Assembly: GCA_002455255.1 (NCBI GenBank)
Contig: DKKL01000048.1
Location: 43,975 to 74,525, forward strand
Length of the DNA: 30,551 nucleotides
Direction of reading: 5' to 3'
Source: Candidatus Tepidiaquacellales bacterium UBA6667
GTDB lineage: Bacteria > Bacteroidota > Ignavibacteria > Tepidaquicellales > Tepidaquicellaceae
Shown: positions 24,626 to 30,551 of the stretch, one piece after another
Position numbering within the stretch: position 1 is the stretch's first letter
Layout: each line of letters begins with the position of its first letter
Translations under genes and position numbers: made by a program
Notes under the pieces: generated by a model
Told to the model about the DNA's origin: nothing
Databases searched by the model: none
What the model saw: only the letters and a program-made list of their open reading frames with translations

Positions 24626-26329
24626 TTATTTTGCATAAGCAATAGACCTTCGTTCTCTTATTACGTTAACTTTTATCTGACCGGGATACTCCATTTCTTC
24701 CTGAATTTTATGTGCAATATCTGACGCTAACTGATCCTGAAAAATATCTGTAACCGCATCCGGTTCTACAATAACTCTGACTTCCCTACCTGCTTGTATT
24801 GCAAAAGTTTTTGCCACTCCGTCAAAAGTATTTCCGATTGCTTCCAATTTCTCAAGTCGTTTAGAATATGCTTCCACAGATTCCCTTCTTGCTCCCGGTC
24901 TTGCACCACTAATAGCATCTGCTGCCTGTACAAGTACGGAAATTGGATGTTCCATTGGAATCTCATCATGGTGAGCACCAATTGCATTACAAACTATCCA
25001 GTTTTCTTTACATCTCTTCGCAACTTCATATCCTAAAATTGCGTGAGGTCCTTCAATATTTCTGTCAATTGTTTTACCCATATCATGCAATAGACCTGCT
25101 CGTTTTGCAATGTTTGCATCAAGTCCAAGTTCAGCTGCCATAATACCTGCTATATATGCCACTTCAATTGAATGGTTCAATACATTCTGCCCGTAACTTG
25201 AACGGTATTTCATTCTTCCGATAAGCATTATTATATCTCTGTGAACACCTGTAACACCAATTTCTATACATGTTTGTTCTCCAACTCTGATAATTTCTTC
25301 ATACAATTCTTTTTGAACTTTTTCTACCACTTCTTCAATTCTCGCAGGGTGAATTCTTCCATCTGCAATTAATCTTTCCATTGCAATTCTTGCAACTTCT
25401 CTTCTGAATGGGTCGAAACCTGAAATAATGATTGCTTCAGGAGTATCATCAACTATTATATCAACACCGGTAGCAGCTTCAAATGCTCTGATATTTCTTC
25501 CTTCTTTACCGATGATTCTTCCTTTTAATTCATCTGAATTTATCTGAAGAACAGATACTGTAGTTTCCACAGAGTGATCAGCCGCAGATCTTTGAATTCC
25601 CTGAATTACTATATTTTTAGCGAGTCTGTTCGCTTCTTGTTTGGTTTCATCCCTAACTTCCTGAAGTTTTGCCGCACATTCCAGTTTAACTGATTCAAGT
25701 AAATTATTAAACAATTCCTTTTTTGCTTCTTCATCTGTATATCCGGAAATTCTTTGAAGTTTTATTTTCTGTTCATTTAATATTTCATTTTCTTCATTTA
25801 TTTTATCTTCAAGTGATTTCTCTTTTTGCTCAACATTAGAAATTTTTTGGTTTAATTGATTTTCTAATATCTGTAATTGTTTTTCTTTTTGATTTATTTC
25901 ATTTTTCTCTTTTCCTAAAACTTCTTTTAGTTCAGAAAGTTTTTTTTCTGCCTCAACTACATCTTTTTCTCTTTCCTTTACATCTTCGTCAAATTTTTGT
26001 TTACGTTTGTAAAATTCATCTTTAACTTCGAGAAGTTTTTCTTTTTTCAGATTTTGAGAAGCTTTTTCTGCATCAATCATAAAATCTTTTGCACGTTTCT
26101 CGGCACTGTTTATTATATCTTTTGAAGAAACTTCAGCATCTTTAATTTTCTTTTCTGATTCTTTTAGGTTACGTTCAGCTTCTTTAATAATTTTTTCGGC
26201 AACAGTTTCAGCATCTGCTATCTTAGATTTATTGATTTTTGCCTGTAATGACCAACCAACAAAAAACATAATAAGACACAGTACCACAACTGCCGGCACA
26301 AGAACATATATTTCCATTAATAATTCCAT
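24626..26329 (-). CDS. rny: Ribonuclease Y
   Basis: A membrane-tethered endoribonuclease that starts decay of many mRNAs. The 567 residues contain one N-terminal membrane helix (about 9-27), a long charged coiled coil (about 35-240, Glu/Lys-rich), a KH RNA-binding domain (about 255-320; GRIIGKEGRNIRAFE) and an HD phosphohydrolase domain (about 355-450) with the catalytic LLHDMGK and the further motif IGAHHDE. The length is slightly above the usual 510-530. The ATG at 26329 has a strong Shine-Dalgarno, GGAGG, nine bases upstream, which supports it over the internal Met5. Upstream lies a structured RNA, then zapA. Downstream is coaE. Confidence 0.96.
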   Translation of the reverse strand: MELLMEIYVLVPAVVVLCLIMFFVGWSLQAKINKSKIADAETVAEKIIKEAERNLKESEKKIKDAEVSSKDIINSAEKRAKDFMIDAEKASQNLKKEKLLEVKDEFYKRKQKFDEDVKEREKDVVEAEKKLSELKEVLGKEKNEINQKEKQLQILENQLNQKISNVEQKEKSLEDKINEENEILNEQKIKLQRISGYTDEEAKKELFNNLLESVKLECAAKLQEVRDETKQEANRLAKNIVIQGIQRSAADHSVETTVSVLQINSDELKGRIIGKEGRNIRAFEAATGVDIIVDDTPEAIIISGFDPFRREVARIAMERLIADGRIHPARIEEVVEKVQKELYEEIIRVGEQTCIEIGVTGVHRDIIMLIGRMKYRSSYGQNVLNHSIEVAYIAGIMAAELGLDANIAKRAGLLHDMGKTIDRNIEGPHAILGYEVAKRCKENWIVCNAIGAHHDEIPMEHPISVLVQAADAISGARPGARRESVEAYSKRLEKLEAIGNTFDGVAKTFAIQAGREVRVIVEPDAVTDIFQDQLASDIAHKIQEEMEYPGQIKVNVIRERRSIAYAK

Positions 26330-26414
26330 TTATTTCTAACCTCCGCCCGTCATCATATTCTAAATGAATTTCCGGGTATATATTATTATTATTTAAAAAA
26401 AATTGTTTTAAAAT

Positions 26415-26664
26415 AAAAAAACCATACAGAACTTCCCCCATTCAAAGGTTTATATTAAAACCTCTTCCTGAAAACGGTGGGTGGTGCCAAAGTGTCTTTT
26501 ACTTCCACTGTTTATCTATTGAGTGTGACATTGCTGCAACAAACAAAGATGCATTCCCGCAAAAGGGATGAGGCCTGTAATCAACACCTGCGAAAGCGTG
26601 CCTCCCAAGATAATAAATTATCAGGTTTTATATATCGTTTGACCGTGGGAGTCTGTATGGTTTA
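26415..26664 (-). ncRNA. ssrS: Structured RNA between zapA and rny, probable 6S RNA
   Basis: The 365-base zapA-rny gap is more GC-rich than its surroundings. It folds into a rod about 250 bases long. Ends: AAACCATACAGA (minus strand 26663-26652) pairs perfectly with TCTGTATGGTTT (26430-26419), and a run of T follows only on the minus strand, which fixes the strand and marks a terminator. Inside, both strands of a large central bubble carry small AT hairpins. Beyond it, GGGAGG/CCACCC and GGTGTT/GGCACC pairings form a long apical arm with sub-hairpins such as CCC-TTTTGC-GGG. Closing stem, central bubble and apical rod form the architecture of 6S RNA, the promoter-mimicking regulator of RNA polymerase. 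In E. coli 6S RNA lies next to zapA. At about 250 bases it is longer than typical 6S (about 185). Structure is strongly supported; identity is inferred. Confidence 0.6.
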
Positions 26665-26694
26665 GACTCGTTTACTTATTTATATAAAGAACGT

Positions 26695-26994
26695 TTAAAT
26701 ATTGTCGTCAATTAATCGGGAAATTTCGTCTATTTTGTCTGAACATTTATCAAAATGACTTAGCAATTCATGTTCAGATTTTTTAATCGCATCTTTTTCT
26801 TTAAACATTGTCTCTGCAATATTTAATGACGTAACTACTGCGATTGTTTCAATAGACTGATTCGGTGATTCAAAATTAATCTTTTGCATTAATGTATCTA
26901 CATAATTTGCCAATCTTTCCACCTCCGCTACATTCTCACCCTGGAGATTGTATTCACTGTTAAATATCCTGACTTTTATTCCCGAATTTTGCAT
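26695..26994 (-). CDS. zapA: Cell division protein ZapA
   Basis: A 99-residue FtsZ-ring stabiliser. The N-terminal globular part (about 5-45; IKVRIFNSEYNLQGENVAEVERLANYVDTLMQKI) matches the ZapA fold. The C-terminal half (SIETIAVVTSLNIAETMFKEKDAI... to the end) is the dimerising helix/coiled coil. The length is typical. It lies 35 bases after a small coiled-coil gene and just before the 6S-like RNA, on the same strand as pheT upstream and rny downstream, so it is probably part of a pheT-(coiled coil)-zapA unit. Confidence 0.92.
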   Translation of the reverse strand: MQNSGIKVRIFNSEYNLQGENVAEVERLANYVDTLMQKINFESPNQSIETIAVVTSLNIAETMFKEKDAIKKSEHELLSHFDKCSDKIDEISRLIDDNI

Positions 26995-27029
26995 TTTTTT
27001 GAGTTTAAATTTTCACGGTCAAATAAATT

Positions 27030-27422
27030 TTACTCGTCATAATCACCACGACCTTCATAGCTATCAAGATGTACATCTATTCTTGATATCAATTCTTTAA
27101 TTCTTGATTTTATTACTTCTTTATCCTGCGAATAATAATTACTACTGCTGTTATTTTGTAATAATAAACTTTTAATTTCTGATATTTCTTTTTCTTTTAA
27201 AACTAATGATGAGTTAAGTTTTGTCAACTGTAGTTTTAAATCATTAATTTTGATTGTTAATTCCCTGTTAGTATTTAACAGTGAACTGTTTTCCTCTTTT
27301 GTAGTACTGAGTTTATTTATCAGTTGCCGTACTTTGTTATAAAGATTATCAAGTGCACTTAACTCAACTTCTTTCAAATAGTTTAAATTGTCCTTGTTTG
27401 AGTCAAATAGATTATTTTTCAT
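27030..27422 (-). CDS. Small coiled-coil protein between pheT and zapA
   Basis: A 130-residue soluble protein without signal or membrane segment. Residues about 18-85 are a heptad-rich, Leu/Lys/Glu/Asn coiled coil (LDNLYNKVRQLINKLSTTKEENSSLL...). A Ser/Asn hinge follows (LLQNNSSSNYY), then a helix (KSRIKELISRIDVHLDSY) and an acidic tail. It begins two bases after the pheT stop and ends 35 bases before zapA, so all three are probably co-transcribed. I do not recognise a named family. Shape and position recall ZapB, the coiled-coil partner of ZapA in enterics, so a role at the division ring is a reasonable guess. ZapB is shorter (about 80) and sequence similarity is not evident. Confidence 0.75.
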   Translation of the reverse strand: MKNNLFDSNKDNLNYLKEVELSALDNLYNKVRQLINKLSTTKEENSSLLNTNRELTIKINDLKLQLTKLNSSLVLKEKEISEIKSLLLQNNSSSNYYSQDKEVIKSRIKELISRIDVHLDSYEGRGDYDE

Positions 27423-27424
27423 TT

Positions 27425-29854
27425 TTATTTTCTTAAAACTGCTCCGGTTTCTTTTCTAAGTTTTTCTACTATATTGTTAATCTGTGTATTAACTTCTTCA
27501 TCACTTAAAGTTTTTTCTTTAGATATAAACTCTAACGAAAATGCAAAACTTTTTTTATTTTCACCAAGTTTACCATCTTCATATATATCAAATAGTTCTG
27601 CCTTTGAAAGATTCTTTGCAATCTTATTATTTAAATATTTTGATATTTCTTCAAAATTAATTTTTTTATCAGTTACTACAGCCAAATCCCTTTTAACAGA
27701 TGGAAATTTAGTAATCTCCTCATATCTGTTATTTGGCTTTGAATAATTGTAAATCTTATCTAAGTCAAACGAAGCAATGAAAACATCACTTTCAATATCA
27801 AATTTTTCAAGCACATCTTGGGAAATTTTAAATATTTTCCCTATTACATCGGGCTTATCGTTTTTATTTTTAGTGCTTACACTAACTTCAATAAAATTAC
27901 TACTATAAGCTAAATCATTATAATAAAATAATTTAATATTTTCAATATTCATTTTTGCTAATAACATTTCCACTTCACCTTTAAGATTGAATATCGAAAA
28001 CTTGGAATTATTCAAATTATGAGTTTTTTTATCATCATTACCGTATAATGCAAATGCAATTTCATTATTCTCTTTATATATACCATCTTCGGATTTAAAT
28101 ACTTTTCCGATTTCATACAATTTAAGAGAAATATCTTTACCGATATGGTTTACATTATTTTTTATAACTTTTAAAAGCCCTATTATAAGATTTGACCTGA
28201 TAATATTAAGCTCTGATGATTGAGGATTTTTTATTTGTATCAGTTTATCACCAAAAATTTCATAATTTGCTGAACCTTGAATAGTTTGGGTGAGAATTTC
28301 ATTATATCCCCTACCTGTTAAATATTTTTTCAATTCAATGGTTTTTAAATATTCCTTTGTGTATTTATCTTTTTCTGAAAGTGATAAATATAAAGATGAT
28401 AACATTGGAATTTTATTAAAACCATTTAATCTTAAAACCTCTTCAATCAAATCATATTCATTAGATATATCATATCTTCTCCATTCCGGAATATTGAATA
28501 TCAAATAATCTTTATCTTTACCTGAATATTCTATTTGCAATAAACCAAGTAATTGAATAATTTTTTCTTCAGTAAATTCAATTCCTATAATTTTTGAGGC
28601 AAATGATGATCTAACACCAACGGAAACAGGTTCAGGTTTATTAACATATTCATCATATAAATTATCAGATACCTCTCCCCCTGCAATTTCTTTTATAAGC
28701 TCTGTTGCTCGTTTTGAAACGTATGGGATATTTGATATATCAACACCTTTTTCAAATCTCTGAGAAGCATCTGTGATAATTCCTAATTTTTTTGCTGCAA
28801 GTCTGACAGTTACTGGCTCAAAATAAGCAACTTCAAGGAATACATTTTTAGTATCTTTAGTAATCTCACTATTCTCTCCGCCCATTATTCCTGCAATCCC
28901 TGTATATCCTAAGTCATCACATATCATAAGTGTATTTTCAGGCAGTAACCTTTCTTTAGAATCTAATGTTGTAAATTTGTCACCTGAATTAGAAAATTTT
29001 ACTGTGATTTTTTTACCGTTAATTTTATCATAATCAAATGCGTGAAGTGGTTGTCCTGTTTCAAACATAACGTAATTTGTTATATCTACAATATTATTCA
29101 CAGGTCTTAAACCAATTGCTGTAATTTTACTTTTTAACCAATCCGGTGATTCAACCACTGATACATTTTTAATAACTCTACCGGTAAATCTTTTGCAAGC
29201 ATTTATATCATCAATTTGAATTTTTATCAGATTTTCAGTTTTTCCTATATTTTCAGTATAATCGGATTCCTTAACCTCAGGAATATTTAATTTTAAATTA
29301 TATCTTGCGGCAATTTCTCTTGCCATTCCGATATGAGAAGATAAATCACCTCTGTTTGGAGGAACCCATATATCAAATACTTTATCATTCTTGTTTAAAT
29401 AATCTGCTATCGGAGTACCGATAATTGCTTCAGAATTTAATACCATTATTCCGTCATGATTATCAGATAACTTTAATTCACTTTCAGAACATATCATACC
29501 TTCCGATAGGACACCTCTTATTTTAGATTTTTTTATTTCAAAATTTCCATTTGGGACAATAGCTCCGATTTGAGCAAAACAAATTTTTTGTCCAACATCT
29601 ACATTCGGTGCTCCGCAAACTACATTAAAAATCTTTTCACCCGTATTTACTTTGCAAACTGATAATTTGTCAGCATCGGGATGTTTTTCTTTTTCAATTA
29701 CTTCACCAACAATAAAATTTTTAAGCTCTCCGGCTTGATCAGTAACAGATTCAATATCAAAACCAAGTTCTACAAGGTCAGAAATGAATACATTTTCATC
29801 CTCAATTTTTAAATCAGGTAAATAATTTTTTATCCAGTTTAAGCTTATCTTCAT
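27425..29854 (-). CDS. pheT: Phenylalanyl-tRNA synthetase beta subunit
   Basis: The 809-residue beta subunit of the alpha2-beta2 enzyme that charges tRNA-Phe. Domains in order: an N-terminal tRNA-binding OB fold (about 40-150; VGEVIEKEKHPDADKLSVCKVN...VVCGAPNV), the B3/B4 editing domain (about 210-380; NIVDITNYVMFETGQPLHAFD, IAGIMGGENSEI), B5 (about 400-470), the catalytic-like core with EVLRLNGFNKIP, and the C-terminal anticodon-binding FDX-ACB domain (about 715-808; KFPSVKRDLAVV). The length is normal. The alpha subunit gene pheS usually lies directly upstream, but here the upstream neighbour is an unrelated exported protein with its own terminator. pheS must be elsewhere. Confidence 0.97.
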   Translation of the reverse strand: MKISLNWIKNYLPDLKIEDENVFISDLVELGFDIESVTDQAGELKNFIVGEVIEKEKHPDADKLSVCKVNTGEKIFNVVCGAPNVDVGQKICFAQIGAIVPNGNFEIKKSKIRGVLSEGMICSESELKLSDNHDGIMVLNSEAIIGTPIADYLNKNDKVFDIWVPPNRGDLSSHIGMAREIAARYNLKLNIPEVKESDYTENIGKTENLIKIQIDDINACKRFTGRVIKNVSVVESPDWLKSKITAIGLRPVNNIVDITNYVMFETGQPLHAFDYDKINGKKITVKFSNSGDKFTTLDSKERLLPENTLMICDDLGYTGIAGIMGGENSEITKDTKNVFLEVAYFEPVTVRLAAKKLGIITDASQRFEKGVDISNIPYVSKRATELIKEIAGGEVSDNLYDEYVNKPEPVSVGVRSSFASKIIGIEFTEEKIIQLLGLLQIEYSGKDKDYLIFNIPEWRRYDISNEYDLIEEVLRLNGFNKIPMLSSLYLSLSEKDKYTKEYLKTIELKKYLTGRGYNEILTQTIQGSANYEIFGDKLIQIKNPQSSELNIIRSNLIIGLLKVIKNNVNHIGKDISLKLYEIGKVFKSEDGIYKENNEIAFALYGNDDKKTHNLNNSKFSIFNLKGEVEMLLAKMNIENIKLFYYNDLAYSSNFIEVSVSTKNKNDKPDVIGKIFKISQDVLEKFDIESDVFIASFDLDKIYNYSKPNNRYEEITKFPSVKRDLAVVTDKKINFEEISKYLNNKIAKNLSKAELFDIYEDGKLGENKKSFAFSLEFISKEKTLSDEEVNTQINNIVEKLRKETGAVLRK

Positions 29855-29898
29855 AAATTATTGATTACTAATATATTTAAATTACATATTACTTTAAA

Positions 29899-29932
29899 TG
29901 AAAAAGGGTTATCTGCTTTTGCAGATAACCCT
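29899..29932 (-). terminator. Intrinsic terminator after the exported basic repeat protein
   Basis: AGGGTTATCTGC (29905-29916) and GCAGATAACCCT (29921-29932) form a perfect 12-bp stem with a TTTT loop. A T run follows on the minus strand. It separates the upstream gene (stop at 29963) from pheT (start at 29854). Confidence 0.92.
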
Positions 29933-29962
29933 AATATAAAAGTTATTAAAGTCGAATATTGT

Positions 29963-30436
29963 TTATTCTTCTTTTTTTGGTTCTTTTTTGAAAGTGCTTT
30001 CAGTATTGTTATCTCTGATATATTGTCTTCCTGAATTGTCTGACTGAGTGTCATAAGATTTAGGAGGTGTATATGTTTCAGATCCGGAATTATTTCTTTG
30101 GAAATTATATTTCGGAGTTGAGTAATTTCTTTTTTTGGTTGATTTTCTTTTTGAGGAATATTTCTTTTTAGTTCCTCTTTTTTTACTTGTATATTTTTTA
30201 CCGGTTTTCTTTTTGGAAGTGTAGCGTTTTCCTGTTCTTTTCTTTTTGGTAGCTACTTTTTTACCGGTGTTTTTCTTCTTTACAGTTTTTTTCTTATTTC
30301 CCTTTTTTGTTCTGGGTTTAGTCTGTTCGGTATTTTTCTCAGTCTTGGCTAATAGATTTTGTGAGAAATCTGCGAACACACCGCCGAAAGCAAAAGTGAA
30401 AACAAGAGTTAAAACTGCTAACATTCTTTTTGTCAT
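29963..30436 (-). CDS. Exported, lysine/arginine-rich repetitive protein
   Basis: A 157-residue protein of unknown function. Residues 1-22 (MTKRMLAVLTLVFTFAFGGVFA) are a clear signal peptide. Residues about 38-105 are almost entirely Lys, Arg, Thr, Ser, Gly and Tyr, with three or four imperfect repeats of 10-11 residues (TGKRYTSKK, TGKKYTSKK, GTKKKYSSKR, STKKRNYSTPK). The tail (about 106-157) is polar, rich in Asn/Ser/Asp/Tyr, and ends KKEPKKEE. The basic middle looks like histone H1-like repeats, but the signal peptide argues for the periplasm or surface, not DNA binding. The start has a good Shine-Dalgarno (AGGAG, eight bases before ATG), a TAnnTTTG promoter upstream and a strong terminator after, so it is an independent and probably well-expressed gene. 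Confidence 0.8.
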   Translation of the reverse strand: MTKRMLAVLTLVFTFAFGGVFADFSQNLLAKTEKNTEQTKPRTKKGNKKKTVKKKNTGKKVATKKKRTGKRYTSKKKTGKKYTSKKRGTKKKYSSKRKSTKKRNYSTPKYNFQRNNSGSETYTPPKSYDTQSDNSGRQYIRDNNTESTFKKEPKKEE

Positions 30437-30468
30437 TTATATCTCCTGTTTATTTTTTTAAAACTCTA

Positions 30469-30476
30469 CAAAGATA
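30469..30476 (-). promoter_or_regulatory. Bacteroidota-type -7 promoter box for the basic repeat protein
   Basis: The minus strand reads TATCTTTG, an exact TAnnTTTG match, 33 bases before the ATG at 30436. Upstream at -33 there is a T-rich stretch, and a TTG only 14 bases away, so the -33 box is unclear. The remaining bases to 30551 show nothing I can name. Confidence 0.5.
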
Positions 30477-30551
30477 CGATTTTAAATAAACAATAAAAAT
30501 ACATTAAATGGGTATAAAAACTATGACTTAACACATCCGTCCAAAACGATG

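Noticed and set aside
26477..26665. 62-residue plus-strand ORF in the zapA-rny gap
   Set aside because: It is antisense to the structured RNA, its protein is low-quality (Cys/Arg/Ser-rich, no known pattern), and the rod-like fold with a minus-strand T run explains the region better.
29851..30054. 67-residue minus-strand ORF between pheT and the basic repeat protein
   Set aside because: It runs through the strong terminator hairpin (29905-29932) and overlaps the end of the exported protein in another frame, with no family resemblance.
30120..30250. Repeats in the basic protein gene as a possible CRISPR or DNA-level repeat array
   Set aside because: The repeats are imperfect, in frame and encode the 10-11-residue Lys/Tyr motif. 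There are no spacers or conserved direct repeats.
30477..30551. Possible end of another gene at the right edge
   Set aside because: The minus strand reads a short open stretch ending in TAA near 30530, but too few codons are visible to call a gene.

Overview
The window is AT-rich, densely packed, mostly minus-strand DNA from a member of the Bacteroidota/Chlorobiota/Ignavibacteriota superphylum. The grounds are: a secreted protein ending in a type IX secretion (T9SS) sorting domain with the NYPNPFNPTT signature common in Ignavibacteria-like bacteria; a TonB-dependent receptor with a carboxypeptidase-regulatory-like N-terminus; and TAnnTTTG promoter boxes of the Bacteroidota type. Ignavibacteria/Kapabacteria-like is my best guess. 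It is inferred from these features, not from a phylogeny. I see no phage, IS element, CRISPR array, tRNA or rRNA.

Region 1 (1-8622) is amino-acid biosynthesis. The start of purN runs off the left edge. Next comes a lysine cluster, read on the minus strand as dapE, asd, lysC, dapB, dapA, dapD and a lysA-like decarboxylase, with a class III aminotransferase (dapC/argD type) divergent on the plus strand. From asd to lysA the genes overlap or abut by 1-11 bases, so they look like one translationally coupled operon running from aspartyl phosphate to DAP/lysine by the succinylase route. Only the epimerase dapF is missing. In the 155-base dapE-asd gap is a 19-codon, lysine-rich candidate leader peptide whose stop codon lies inside a small hairpin. 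The gene in the lysA slot belongs to an unusual subfamily.

Region 2 (8590-18910) is envelope biology: a TonB-dependent receptor, an orphan oligopeptide-type ABC ATPase, a T9SS cargo protein, a flippase-like membrane protein, a LolA-like carrier, a DUF3108 protein and an S41 C-terminal processing protease. Clear intrinsic terminators follow the T9SS gene, lolA and the protease gene.

Region 3 (18917-23976) is mixed: a lone nuoM, a GNAT acetyltransferase overlapping an aldehyde dehydrogenase, an HNH nuclease and a DinB-family protein.

Region 4 (23984-30551) is housekeeping: coaE, rny, a structured RNA that I propose is 6S RNA, zapA, a small coiled-coil protein, pheT (without pheS), and an exported, extremely lysine/arginine-rich repetitive protein with its own promoter, ribosome-binding site and terminator.

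The observations most worth following up are the candidate lysine leader peptide, the non-canonical decarboxylase in the lysA position, the 6S-like RNA between zapA and rny, and the exported basic repeat protein.
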